Below are positions 23,445-36,087 of a DNA stretch of 64,000 bases, one piece after another. This stretch comes from Gerris lacustris (taxonomy: Eukaryota > Arthropoda > Insecta > Hemiptera > Gerridae). How positions within the stretch are numbered: the stretch's first letter is position 1; each line of letters begins with the position of its first letter. The stretch spans positions 59,527,311 through 59,591,310 of the forward strand of contig OX578282.1 of the NCBI GenBank assembly GCA_951217055.1, given 5' to 3'. The notes under the pieces were generated by a model. The model saw nothing but the letters and a program-made list of their open reading frames with translations. It was not told the DNA's origin and did not search any database. Position numbers and translations under genes: made by a program.

Positions 23445-24675
23445 ATAGAGATGATTAGTGTGACGTCACAAAAGCTTTCGAAAATTTAACTCAGTTTGTT
23501 AGGTTCCTTTTTCTTATCACCTCTTATCAAACCCATGTAAAATGAATGGGAGAATTTTCTCAACTTTTTAAATAATTAATTATTAAATTATTATTGATTT
23601 ATAAGAGTTTTCACCCTTTGAACATTGTTGTACCAAGTCTTTTTTAACGAGTGTAACAAAGAAAACATTAAAAACTTTCGTTTCAGTTATTTAAAATGAG
23701 TATTTGTGTGAAGGGTCATAACATCGAAAAAGCTATTTGAGTTAATAATCTTTATACTTAATTTTTTGTATTTCCTGTTGCCATAAAAATTCACAGGGTG
23801 TGTTCGTGTTCATATTGTGTGTCCGAAAATAAATTTTTCTCAAGTTTTGAAACTCAATGAAGTATACTCAGGGTACAGGACTTGTAGAAAGATAGTGATA
23901 CTTAATCTGCTAGGTAATAAAAGATTATTTGCTAATAATAGTTTGTTCCTGGTTACTTACAATGTGCATTATATTTAACCGATGTTGGAACCTAAGTATA
24001 TACTATACAATAGATTAATAGATCACTGACCATCATAGGAAAAAGACGTTGATGACGAGACAATGAGCAGACTGTTATTACTATTATTATTTGTGTATTT
24101 TTTGTTATCTATATTAACGAGTATAATAATATAAGATATGAGTGTCTCGCATGTATACTTGTTTAAAATTTTGATTAAAAAACTAATTTAATACATTAAT
24201 TTAATATTACTTAAGCACTCTGACATACTTTTACTAAGAATAGCTTTGTCCTCCGAAAAAAATGAAGTATAGATGAAATTTTCATAACGCTCGAGAAGGT
24301 GGAAGACATAATATACAAACAAAAATAGAAAAACGATATAAAAAATAAGCAATAAATAAGAACGGACCCGGACGATATCATCACAATAAAACACACTCAC
24401 AATAATATTTTTTTAAACCACTAGAACGGCAATTTTTAATGTTTTCTTATCTTATATTGTTAAAATAGACTTAGTATAATAACGTTCAAAGGTTGAAAAG
24501 TCTTATAAATTAATAATAATTTAATAATTAATTATTTAAAAAGTTGAGAAAATTCTCCCATTCATTTTACATGGGATTGATAACAGGTGATAAGGTAAAG
24601 GAACCTAAACAAACCGAATCGAATACATATCGAAAGCTTACGCCATCTTGTGACGTCATTACTAATCATCTCTAT
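23445..24675. mobile_element. 1.2-kb fold-back element with about 300-bp arms
   Basis: ATAGAGATGATTAGT at the left is mirrored by ACTAATCATCTCTAT at the right. Homology continues inward through GTGACGTCA, CATTTTACATGGG and AATAATTAATTA blocks to about 23750/24370 with mismatches. The core 23750-24370 has no recognised gene. Confidence 0.8.
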
Positions 24676-26141
24676 TCGGATATTATCAGTGACCTTATCC
24701 TATGTATCTTCAATACGAAATATATTATTTTCAGTTAACATTTTAAAATAAATTTTTTTTACAATATTATTTTTTGATTCTATTTACTTATAAGATTTGG
24801 TTTATTAATTTCCTTAAATGAAACACTTATTCTAAATGAATACTTTAACAAGCTAAGTCAATCCAAGACCCTGACGAATCAGGTCTTAGACTTCTCAGGT
24901 TTAAGGCTTAATAGTTTAATTCATAATTTGGTTTGATTGAATTGAAAAGGTTGCTTAATTACCTCTATATTGTTTAGGTTTAGCTGGAGGTCTATTCTAT
25001 GAAAATTCCACAAAACTAACCAGGGAAGACGGACCAGACACCAGACTAAGTTGAAAAGCCATAATTAGAAAACTGATGTACATTTTGCTACTGAAAACTT
25101 GGTAAGCATTAATTTTAATAACTTATTTTTAATTTTAAATCTTTTTATCATAAACTAGAGGACATAATTAAATAGGTTGATGATTATGATTTAAGCGAGA
25201 CTAATATTTTCTAAATTTCAATTGCTGGTTATTTGAGCCATCACGTCAAATCTAACTGGTCAATGGTGTGTATTTATAAAAGGGTTGGATTGTCATCTTC
25301 TACTGCATTATTTTTTAAAAAAATTAATCGTTTAATTCGGTTTTGCTTCAATTCAAACATAAGTTCCCTTATAATATGAATTAACTTATAATAATATTGT
25401 TTTGTTAACAAATAATAGAATATTATATTGTGTAAGATATTCTATCTTAAAAAGTTCTCGAAAGCCAATTTATTTGATAAAAGATGTTTTGAAGGAGATA
25501 AGTTTGTTTTATTAAGTCACTGAAGGGAGAGACGGAACAATGGATTTAGATTGTTATTACAAGTAATTTGATTTTCGTTTCGGGAGCAGATGTCAGATGT
25601 AGTCGACTACAAGCATTGGACGGATTAAGGGGGAAGTGACAGAGGATGAAAGAAAAACAAGATAGATTAGGACAGATAAGATATGAAAGGGTGAAGGAAG
25701 ATGTAAAGGGCTCGTGACTAAAAGGAACTTGATAAGAACCTTCAAAAAGAAACTGTTACTAACTTGTTTCATAAGTACAAGATAGACGGAGAAGAGAGGA
25801 GTGATAAGGAGTTGATAAATCAATGTTTGGAAAGGGATAAGAAAAGTGTCAAAGGTGAGTAAATACAAGATAGATTAGATTAGGAAGATGTACAAATGTA
25901 TCAGAACATCCCTCTCTTTGGTTTCAAACACTTGAAACTTAAATTAACTCTTATTTTAGACATTTTGTTTTATTTCTTTTAGGATCATTAAGATAAGCGA
26001 AATAATTTATTAAGTTCTAGAATTGCATTGTTTTTATATTATAATAAATCAGTCTTAGACGAGTCAGAAATCTCTTGTCTCATGTTTTACATGTTTGTTT
26101 ATATATCACTTAAACTGTTATGAGGGCATAGAATTAAAACG
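24676..26141. other. No gene recognised
   Basis: Purine-rich plus strand at 25570-25870 opens a minus-strand frame with hydrophobic composition but no domain. Confidence 0.45.
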
Positions 26142-26144
26142 TTA

Positions 26145-26370
26145 AGCCGGCTCCACACTCTCGGCGAGACTACACGAACGAAGGTCGGTGAACACGAGAG
26201 TGTGGAGGACGAGCTCGCCTTGCCTCGTGTAGTTTCGCCATGTCTCCCCTCGGAGTCAAAGGGATCTCGGTGGGGGTGTCTCGTCTTCATTCAACCCCTC
26301 GGCGAAACGGCGAGAATGTGGAGGGTACCTCTTGTACTCTTATATACTCGATGAGAGTGTGGAGCCGGCT
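26145..26370. mobile_element. TTA-target miniature element, AGCCGGCTCCACAC family, copy 1
   Basis: Ends AGCCGGCTCCACACTCTC and GAGAGTGTGGAGCCGGCT with TTA on both sides (26142-26144, 26371-26373), the 3-bp TWA duplication typical of PIF/Harbinger. It is G+C-rich and 226 bp. It is an inverse paralogue of 26696-26899. Confidence 0.82.
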
Positions 26371-26453
26371 TTAGATTATCTCTCCAAGAGAATTAAGATG
26401 ACAAACTTTTATCTGAATTAATTTAGGGGGAAAGACCTTCTTAGAAGGTAAAA

Positions 26454-26693
26454 AGCCGACAAAAATGACCATAAAGTCTTCCAAGGTGTTGTTAAAATTT
26501 TTTCTAAAAATGCGGCTGAAGAGTTAAATTAAATAAAAACGTTAAGACGAGGTCTCGGCGAGAGTGTGGAGAACTTAAACGTTTTTATTTAATTTAACTC
26601 TTCAGCACTCGCGTGCTGAGAGTGCACATCCGCATTATTAGAAAAAAAGTATAAAGAACACCTTGGAAGACTTTATGGTCATTTTTGTCGGCT
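26454..26693. mobile_element. Inverted-repeat element between two miniature elements
   Basis: AGCCGACAAAAATGACC is mirrored by GGTCATTTTTGTCGGCT. About 95-bp arms continue to AATAAAAACGTT. The centre (26541-26577) is a scrap of the AGCCGGCTCCACAC family. The right arm carries about 24 extra bases (ACTCGCGTGCTGAGAGTGCA). Confidence 0.8.
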
Positions 26694-26695
26694 AA

Positions 26696-26899
26696 AGCCG
26701 GCTCCACACTCTCACCGAGTATATACGAGTACAAGAGGTACCCTCCACATTCTCGCCGGTGTTGAATGACGACGAGACCCCCTCCACTGAGACCCTCCAG
26801 GGGAGACGTGGCGAGACTACCCGAGGCAAGGCGAGCAAAGCCTCCACACTCTCGTGTTCACCGACCCTCGTGTAGTCTCGCCGAGAGTGTGGAACGGCT
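26696..26899. mobile_element. AGCCGGCTCCACAC family miniature element, copy 2 (inverse)
   Basis: Ends AGCCGGCTCCACACTCTC and GAGAGTGTGGAACGGCT; flanks are TAA and TTA. Its body is the inverse of copy 1, with changes. Confidence 0.78.
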
Positions 26900-26902
26900 T
26901 TA

Positions 26903-28769
26903 TAGTTACAAAGAAAAAATTGAACGACAGCTAGTTTTATTATTCGCGGAAAACTCGTGATTCTTTATTTCACAGTTTCCAATTATTCAATTACATAATT
27001 AAGAATCTCCAACATTTCATTTCCGTTTCAATTTAAAAGTTTGTCAGTTCTAACGCTAATTCGATCCTGGAAAGACGACTCTTTTTCAAGTAATTCCAAT
27101 TCTACTGTTTCTGATTAAATTTATTTGTATGTGACCTATCTTTATGCTAATAATGAATATTAATAATCCCCCTTGTAGGACCCCTTTATTTAGCTAACTA
27201 AAAAACCAGCCTTAGCCGTCTTAAGTGATCACATCTTAATCATCTAGTTTGTTGATATCTTCGTCATTTAGTTCAGTAGTGATTTTGTGAGAAATTACAG
27301 AAAGGAAATTAGAATGAGTATAGATTTAATCTATGTCCTGAATTGTGAGATGTCTGGGACTTCTTCTCTTAACCCTTTCTTAACCCTGTCGTGTCGAGTA
27401 AAATTTAAAATTTTAATATTAATTTTATGTCTGTTTTTGACTTGTGTAAAGATATTGGCATTCTTCTGCTGCTGTCTGCATACCCATCAGTTTTTATAGA
27501 TTAGGTTTTGCATTCATTATATCATATGCCCTGGAGCAATTTGTTTAGACAGGGTGGTTGTAATCTCCTTTGAAAGTCGTCTCGAGTTATTTTTCAAGTG
27601 TCAAGACTTTAAAACCTTTTTATCAAGTAAATTGCTTTCAGCCACGGAAATGAGATTTTAAGTCAAAGAATTATCGGGGCACTTCGTATTCTAGATTCAA
27701 GAGTATACTTTCTCAAAGGAAAGATTGGTTAAAAGCTGGGGGGTTCTCCATTGGATGTAATGAAGCGCCGAGGCATTTTGTCGCTGTCGTATAGGAAAGG
27801 CGGAAGTAAATAGAATGAAGGGAAGCGGTACGAGATGAGATGTTGTCGGAAGTGAATCCCACCGTGACAAAGGAAGGGACTTTATACTTGGCCATTAAAG
27901 CTCCTCATCAAGGTCTTCCCTTTACCCTGCAACCACAAAGGGCTACCTCAGGCCTGAGTCTCCGTTGTAAAACGGAATTATGTATAATACCGCCAATTAG
28001 TACTTGTACCTTGTGTAATTAATGTTACTTCAACCCTCGCCTCCTCGATTACACTGCTTGAAAATGCCTTAAGACTTAGGACCATAAGGCTCTTTGCTAA
28101 ATTCTTGATGAAACTAAGCAATTTTTCTCTTCAATTACGGTTAAGTGGATGCTTCAAAGCATACTTAAGCTAAGAACACAGTTTGCAAACTTAAATGGTA
28201 TAAGATTACAAACATAACGATTCATATAATGAATTAAGTACTCGTTTCCTAGATATTGTTATTGCAAATTACTGACATAAAATGTGATTATACGTAAGTT
28301 TAATCATTAATTAGCTTATAACTAAATGTAAAATATTTATCTAAGAGTAAAAATAGTTTTGGGTAAAGTCTACTTTCTTGACACGGTTAGGACACTGTTT
28401 CCCATGAGACCAATGGACTTTAAAGGGGCAAGCTATATATGTATCAATAAATGTTCAGAAATTGCTGATTAGAGACTAAAAATAGCTGCTAATATTAATA
28501 TTTTTACTTTACCTTGAAGATTTGAAATATGGTTATAGTTAAATTGTTTCTAAGTCAATCCCACTGTGTTTTGGAACTATAATATCATGAAAACGTTGAT
28601 TCTTTCAAACACATTGAACCATATAATCAGGAATAACAATAAATTGTTTCTACACGTAAATTGAAACTGATTTATTAAAAATAACAGCTTTCAGCCTCTT
28701 AAAGCCATCATCAGTGCTTAAGACTACACGAGAAATAATAAACTAAGTAAAATTAATATTATAATATAG
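26903..28769. other. Unassigned, with a CTGATGATGGC/GCTGAAAGC motif on the minus strand
   Basis: 27640-28020 is G+C-richer and has overlapping short frames on both strands with no recognised product. At about 28687-28715 (minus) a motif resembles the one in the palindrome at 20087-20323. Confidence 0.4.
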
Positions 28770-29335
28770 AATTAAAAATCGGTCAAAGACAACTCAGACA
28801 AACTTTCTCATATACGAGTTCTTAATTACTTAGCCCAGTGATTTCCATTTATTAGTTTTAATAGGTACATATAATTATTATTGAGCATTTTATCATAAAA
28901 TTAACTTCTCCTCGCCAGGGAATCGAACCAGGCCTCTCTCTATCCGCGTTTAAAGCTATATTTTCAGGAAATTGATTTTTTCCGGGAAAACAGCTTATAT
29001 CACTAGATTTTCATTTAAATGGACTACATTTTATATATTTTTTTAATAAAAATCATCGGGAATCTTTTCGAGAAATAAGTTTTTTTCACGTTTTTTGGAG
29101 TTTTCGGGGGGTAGTGCCCCCAAATTTGGAGTTAAAATTCATTTATCGATATCACCTCGGGGTATGATTTTTCTGAACATGTATGCAAAATTCGTCAAAA
29201 TTGGCCCAGTAGTTTAGGCACCAGGTGTCTGCACAGACAGACGACTGAAAGACATGTTTTAAGAACTACTTTTTTGGGACCTCAAAACGTTTAAATTCAT
29301 TAAAATCTCAAAATCGAATTTTTGCGCTATAAGAA
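28770..29335 (-). repeat. Family F element, copy 5, diverged
   Basis: Inverse copy with AGACAACTCAGACAAACTTT, CAGGGAATCGAACCAGGCC, TTTCGGGGGGTAGTGCCCCC and a decayed end. Confidence 0.72.
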
Positions 29336-31130
29336 AGGTAACATTTATATTATTCCTTTTCGATGACCTCCATAGATTCTCCTATATCTAACTTATAATT
29401 AAATTTAAGCCAAGGGAACAAACTCCGTCACCATGCAATTATTTACTTTTATTCATGGTTCAAACTAAAAATGATTAAAAGTATAAATATATAAACCCGT
29501 ATATTGGAATTTACAATACATCTGACGCTCTTTCCTTCGGAGGATTTAAATTTATTAGACTCTAGCCGAGGAAACCTTCATTATAAAAAAAAGTATAACT
29601 TATTTAACATTATTAAAAATGATCAAAAACGTAGTTATGTCTTTCTTCTTATTTAAAATTTCAATCAAAATTTTTAATCTTCCTATATCTCAATAAAAAT
29701 AATAATTTGATTTAAAAAAAAAGGCCCGATGTTCTTTAATATTAAAAATAATTCAGGTTCTTGAAAAATTTTCACCTCCTCCTTAATGATTGTGTGTTGT
29801 TCGTCTCGCCTCTATAGTTAACACTATTTGAAATAACCAAAAGGAAAGCAACACATCCTAGTAATAATCCGTTTGGTAAAGCTCTTGAAGGTTGGTTTTT
29901 TCAAGATGAAACTAAAACATGTATAAAAACGGTTCGAGTATTAGAAGGTTGGTACGGTCGTGAAGTCCAGAGCCCCCTGTAATTGGACTATTGAATTATG
30001 GTTGATTTAAGATAACAAGCGCAAGAAAAGTCTTTTACATCCCCTTGTTATGAACTTCTATTCTTCTTTCTCATTTTAGTCTTCTTATATTTATTTCAGT
30101 CTTCTTTTTTGCTTCAAACTTCTTTTCATGTAAGTTTTATACTTTTTTTTCTTAACTTCATCTTTGTTCATAGTATAATTTCTTTCCTTCTATATTATTT
30201 AATCTTTTTTTCCTTGGTTTACTATATAGTGATCTTATATTTTATTACATTCTAGTCTTCGTATTCTTTCAACATCTTTTAACTTTTTATGATGTATGCT
30301 GTCAACATTTTTTTTTTTTTTACTGACTTATTTTACTATACATCTTTCTGTATATTTTTTCTTCTCATCTACTAATTTCTTTTTTGAATCTTTCTTAAAT
30401 TAATGTTATCTCTTATCATCATTCTGGCATTTTATTCTTCAAATATTGTTTTTCATTTTTTATTTCATCGTAATCTTGAGCTTTTATTATTTAAATACGT
30501 CGTTTTATTTTAATTTTTTTTTGCACGAGTACTATAGGTAAGAGATATGACCTAAATTTAATTATCTATCTATACGTACTATTAAAAACATTTTGTAAAC
30601 AAACAAGTTCAGTGAGAGTGATATATACTAAACTGTGTGTAAGAGAGAGTAAGAGAGATACCCCCCGAGAAGAGTAGTTAGGCTGGTAAGGGGAAAGAGA
30701 CGGTGCTGAGCGGGATATCAAGGGAACTGTGACGTCATTCTCGAGGCAAGAGGCAAGCGATCCTAGCGGTCAAATGTGGTACTTTTATTTGAAATCTGCC
30801 ATTTAATTCCTTAAACTGCTACTTCATAATACATAATCATAATACCATTTATTGCTCATATACAGTTTTCCTACAATTACAATAGTATGACACTAAAATT
30901 TTCATGCAAATCAGCATTAGCTGTGGTTCCTTTTTTAAAAGGTGCTACTAAAAAAACTGCTACTAGGTGCAAATATATTTTTATAATAATTCTAATCATA
31001 GTAAATAGATTTAAAATAATTCTAATACTCTATACTTGGCAGCGGCCGCTTTTCGGGAGTTGACGAGCGAAGCGAGTAGGGTGTAGATCCCCCTAGTATC
31101 TAGTAAAAAATATCTATTCCGTAGTAAATA
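29336..31130. other. No gene recognised
   Basis: Long pyrimidine-rich stretch 30040-30530 and a G+C-richer patch 30655-30770; neither shows coding signal. Confidence 0.45.
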
Positions 31131-31275
31131 ATCTAGCTCTTCTTTAGACAGTTACTCCCCTAATAATCAACATATTAATAATCGAAATTAATGGTTTTAA
31201 AAACTATTCATAGAGGAATAAATGTTTGATATTGTAATTAATTTGTTATAGATGATTGAAATTGACTCAAACTAG

Positions 31276-31549
31276 GGTACTTCTTTAGACTGTTATCAAT
31301 AACATAAAGGAGTAAAACATTAAAGAAGGTATACGTAATGCTTTTCTTTAGACTGTTACTCCCCTTATAAAGAAGTAAGCACATACTGCCTTCATAAAAA
31401 TAGAAGTGTGATATTCCTTTATCCCAAAGTACATTGGACCAAACATACCTTTGTCTTAAAAGTTATTTAGGCCAAGGAATGAATAAATGATTATATATTT
31501 AAAAAAAGAACCAAAAAAAACATAGGGAGTAACAATTTAAAGAAGTACC
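31276..31549. mobile_element. Family D element, copy 2
   Basis: Ends GGTACTTCTTTAGACTG and CAATTTAAAGAAGTACC, with an internal CTTTAGACTGTTACTCCCCT. A related half-copy lies just upstream (about 31135-31170). Confidence 0.7.
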
Positions 31550-31560
31550 AAAAATCTTAT

Positions 31561-33039
31561 AAATATAACTAATCAATAAATATAAAATGTGGAAAATTAC
31601 AATTTTTTTTAAATAAAATAAACACGGATAAAGTAATTTATGATCTAAGACTTAGCAAACAATTTTATTTATTTATTTGTGTTCGTCTTATTTATTTTAT
31701 TGGTTAATCCTTGGCACTTAACTAGCTTCTTTATTAACAGAAGTGTTTGGACACCTTTAGTCTCACGTCTAATCCTTTTCCATGGTGTTTATGGATTTTT
31801 CTTTTTCGCTAATACATCTTAAAAAGGATTGACTAGTTGTTCTTTACGTTACCTAGGAGTTAAATGATGCCTTAAGCTTTTTATAAAGTCAGCTGTCATA
31901 GATCTTCACGGGATAGGTGTTTTATGAGCAACTCACACTTAAAACCCCGTTTTCTTCTAACCATATCTTGCAACAAAAGCTTTATTGTCTTATTCTTTAA
32001 CCTATCTTTCATCCTTCTTCTAGTTGCTTCTTCTCTAACTTCATAATCTTTTTTCCACCTTCAACCTTCGTGATCTTAAATCTTTATTCCTCTGTCCTTT
32101 CTTTTTATCCACTCTTTCTATTCTTACGGCCGAGTTAGGAGTTACCGCAGGATCCAATCTTCTTGTGGCCTGCTGAAGCCTTTCAACAGTTGTTATTTTC
32201 TTATCCTTCGTGAACGCCTTCTTCACTTCATCTTTTCACGGAGAGCTTTTTCTCTTTTGCTTCCTATTGAAATGCCTTTACAACCGAACACGGCTTAAGC
32301 ATTATATATTATTTTTTTATAATCCTTTTTTTTTTTAACGAGCTCTGTGTTTCTGCGGTCCCTATCTTCCCATCCGCTTCCTCTCTGGTCGGGTGTCATC
32401 GTATTTCAAATATCAAATGAATAATCGATATAAGCATTTCTTTTGGTCTCTTCTCCTGCGGTCGAGAACACTGCGGCCGCAAACACATCGTTAGTTAGCC
32501 TTTTTTCGATCCCTCTTTTGTTTTTATCCTTTTAATTTATCCTTACAGCGTTATCTCTATAGAATATCTGTATTTATTTTTTTTCTTATGTATCCGAATA
32601 CACCCTCTTCTCTTTCACAACCAATTATTAAACAAAATAACGATCACTCTCCAATTTATTTGCAAATCAGTTAACCGATAAACAAAGAAGTCATTTTGAA
32701 CTTATTTATTCATATTATGTGCTCTTGTTAATACAAAAGTTACCACATTTAATATATATATATCAAATAACAATCAGCAATCGTGAGCACTCATTAAGTT
32801 TAACTTCATGCAAAGACAACATACCCTTTTTAAAAAAAAAAAAAAAAAAAATGCATGGATTAAATTGTTTATTTTTTTTTAATTTAATAATTTATTTTAA
32901 CTTTGATTTTGTTTGTTTGTGTCTGTCATCTGTCATCAAAATCTTTATAGGGCTAATTAACCCTCTTCCAGTTATCCAATCGAGCTGAAGACTCTTTACA
33001 ATACAAAAATATTCTATCAAATTTTAGGATCACCCTTCC
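31561..33039. other. No gene recognised
   Basis: Pyrimidine-rich plus strand at 31900-32520. The lysine/arginine-rich minus frame at about 32040-32226 matches no family I know. Confidence 0.45.
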
Positions 33040-33042
33040 TAA

Positions 33043-33269
33043 AGACGCGTCCACACTATGCCGCGCAATGCCAGTTGGCAAGGCCAAGCGGCAATGCCAT
33101 TTGGCTTTCTTTGATCGGGACCGACAATCGTCGGGTTCGGCTTGGCATGTCAAGTGGCACGTTTTGTGCCAAGCTTGGCAAATAGCAAATGCTAAGAGAG
33201 ACACATTACACTTGGCAATGCCATTTGGCCTTGCCATTCCTTGCCGCTTGGCATAGTGTGGACGCGCCT
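33043..33269. mobile_element. TAA-target miniature element rich in TTGGCA units, copy 1
   Basis: Ends AGACGCGTCCACACTATGCC and GGCATAGTGTGGACGCGCCT; TAA flanks both sides (33040-33042, 33270-33272). The interior is a mosaic of TTGGCA/TGCCAA words on both strands, which makes frames open by composition. Confidence 0.85.
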
Positions 33270-33503
33270 TAACACACACACTGATTAACGACATTGCTTG
33301 TAAAAATTCAATAGTTTTCTGCGGTTTCCTCGATCAACAAAGCAAATGCTGGGTTGGCTCCACAAAAGTCGGCCGCAGCCGCATTAGGAACAAAATGGCC
33401 TTGAAAACTGTTATTACCCACAAATTGTTGTCCAATTAACATCATTATTTAAAATGGCTGCAGTTACCCTTATTATTGTTAACTTTTGCCAATAAAGAAA
33501 TTG

Positions 33504-33504
<1 letters not shown>

Positions 33505-33547
<43 letters not shown>
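33505..33547. repeat. Long A tract
   Basis: About 43 consecutive A residues after a GATT; possibly the tail of a retroposed sequence whose body I cannot identify. Confidence 0.9.
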
Positions 33548-33550
<3 letters not shown>

Positions 33551-33680
33551 ATAACCGTTATTATGTTGTTATAATAAATTTCAAAGTGTATTTTGATAAA
33601 CAAACAACTTGGCGATTGCTCATAAAACCAAATGCATAATATCACCGAGTGTAGAGACTAAATAAAGGTGTCATAATATA

Positions 33681-33900
33681 GGCCGGAGCGAGTGGGGAGT
33701 AGCACCGTTTCCCCCTCTCCTAGAATACAAACAAGCTATAAAATACAAGACTTTTCTCAGGGTAAAAATGTAGTGATATGACAGGAGACAGGTGTTTTAA
33801 AAGGTGTTTATATTATAATTTGAAAACTGACAACTTTGGCATCCAGAACAAAGGTTTCAATCTTGTATTCTAGGGGTGGGGATAAATGGTGCCATCCGCC
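33681..33900. mobile_element. Short inverted-repeat element
   Basis: TAGCACCGTTTCCCCCTCTC plus TAGAATACAA (33700-33731) is mirrored by TTGTATTCTAGGGGTGGGGA (33862-33893). The outer ends are unclear and no flanking duplication was found. Confidence 0.5.
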
Positions 33901-33961
33901 TTCCCTCTTTGGCTTCTCTATTTAGTATCTTTAACTCGGTGCATAATACATTAACGATTTT

Positions 33962-34219
33962 GTGACACTATGTGTTGACAAGCTGTCAATGATTTAGTTC
34001 ATGTTAAATAACAATACATTTATATGCGATTTGGCTTTACCTATTATCTGTGTTAGTTATTAGTAACTAGGAACTTAACTCTGGCGCCCAACGTAGGGCA
34101 GCTTGGGAAACTAGAGGGGGAGTCCGTGACACTATGCGTTGACAAGTTGTCAATGATTTAGTTCAATAATAAATAATAATAAATTTATATGCGATATGGT
34201 TTTACCTATTACCTGATTT
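33962..34219 (+). mobile_element. LTR-retrotransposon remnant with primer-binding site
   Basis: A direct repeat of about 90 bp (33962-34053 and 34126-34219, beginning GTGACACTATG) brackets TGGCGCCCAACGTAGGGC (34082-34099), the form of a tRNA primer-binding site in LTR elements. The layout reads as the end of one LTR, the site, 26 bp of leader, then LTR sequence again, so nearly all the internal region is gone. The outer LTR ends are not identified. Confidence 0.6.
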
Positions 34220-34776
34220 TTTTTTTTTTTTTACCTATTACCAATTTATAATAAAAACTTTGTTCTTATGGGCTAGTATTATTAATTTGTTAAAAAGATA
34301 TGTCAGTTTCTCACATATATGAAAAGAGGGTTTATATCTGAGAACGATTAGTTTCGGCGATTTTCACACTTACCTCAAATGTGACGTTTTCCAATTCTCT
34401 GCAGTTGTTAGTTCTGTCAGTTCCAGGTTCATAGTTGATCGGCAGAGATTTGCAGTCTCTTGTAAAAATAGGTACAGTGAGGTGGTGGTTTGAAATCCAG
34501 CAGTTCTATAGCCAATCTGTAATGGTTGTTTTTACACTGCCTCGTCTTGCATTCTCTCTGGGGTTCTTACTGTTCGTCATACGTGTACAAAGATTCTAGT
34601 CAGAGAGAAGTCATTGTTGTCTGCGTAGTGTGTCTAATTCTTAGATAAAATCGAGGAAGGATCAATCTTATAGTCATCTCATAGTTAAGAAGATACATGT
34701 TATAAACTATCACACATCTTACCAAAAGTAAAATTGACCGAAATTGAGGATGACGAATTTTTGATTGCGTGTGTGT

Positions 34777-34843
<67 letters not shown>

Positions 34844-36084
34844 GCAGCTGTTTATTTATTTCCTCTATAAGTTAAACAACCACGTATAATTAAGAAATAT
34901 TACAGATTTTTATCGATACTTTTAGTTTTTAAAGTTATACATTTAAAATAACGATTTTTAATAACTAAAAGCCGATGATCGGTTTTTGATTAACCACCAA
35001 ATAATTATTTTTACCATAACATTTGATAAAATGTTTATATAATAATTAAATTTAAATGTTCAAGAAACAAACAAAAAAAAAAAGCCGCACATCCCAATAG
35101 TGGAAAAAAGTCGATTAAATGTATAATTAATTAACCAATATTTTAAGTTATTCATTGTTCATGATTTTAATCATAAGTTATAATCATCGTGCAGAAAAAT
35201 AAAAAATATCTCAATTTTCGAAAAGTAATTTAGTTTTTTGCAAGGATAAAAAAATAAGTAAATAGGTTTATCTAAATTATATTTAAACTTTGAAATTTAA
35301 AAAAAATAAAATACATAATAATAATGGAGAGTTCATGAAAAAAATTTATTTTTAAGGTTCTAATTTGTTAAAGTATAATGTTTGAAGGCAAGGCTTTTCC
35401 TAGAGTGGTTTGTGTACACAAGGATTTTTTTTTTCTTTTAAAGCCTGTTAGCAAGGTGATTTTCGAGATGGGAGTTTGAGAGGCCGCTGAGAAGCAGTTA
35501 ATCTTTATAATTAATCGGATAAGTTATGGTCTTTCAGCAGGATGGTCCCTCAACTCATGATGGTTATGATAGTCTTTTGAAGGGTCAGAGTTATTATGGC
35601 GGTTCATGGGAGGGGCACTAAAGTTTCTAAAACCCCGTTGGTCGGCCATCGTTGAAAGACCCCCTTAAACTTTTTCTTTCTTTTTTTTACCTGAAACAAT
35701 TAATAAAACAAACTGTTGGAGGCTTGGAGATGAGGGGAGCAAGGTAACTATTAGAGATGGACTGAGGAGTGCCCCAGGGCTAACATCTCTCAACCCTTAT
35801 ACTACTATTATATCTCAGGACACGGTAAATATTCAAAAACCATCTCTCTCTTTCTCCAACAGAGTTAAAATAATAAAATAAATAAACAAAAAACAAAATT
35901 AAACAAATAAATAAAAAACAATTCCTCTTGGATTTATAGTTGAACGCCTCATATTTTCATATCTATAGAACATCAAATTCAACATTTATAATAAAAACAT
36001 CAATGAACGTATCTAAGGGAAACTACAGAATTTTAATAAAATTATTTTCTTATCTTAAACCTTGGAATTGTAACCTACATACTG
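34220..36084. other. No gene recognised
   Basis: Apart from the AT microsatellite this is unassigned, A+T-rich sequence. Confidence 0.45.
34778..34839. repeat. (AT)n microsatellite
   Basis: About 60 bp of uninterrupted AT repeats. Confidence 0.97.
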
Positions 36085-36087
36085 TAA

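Noticed and set aside
25593..25868. Membrane protein of 91 residues on the minus strand
   Set aside because: Hydrophobic composition arises from a purine-rich plus strand; no recognised family and no supporting exon structure.
32041..32226. Basic 61-residue protein on the minus strand
   Set aside because: Lysine/arginine richness follows from a pyrimidine-rich plus strand; no start context, homology or splice support.
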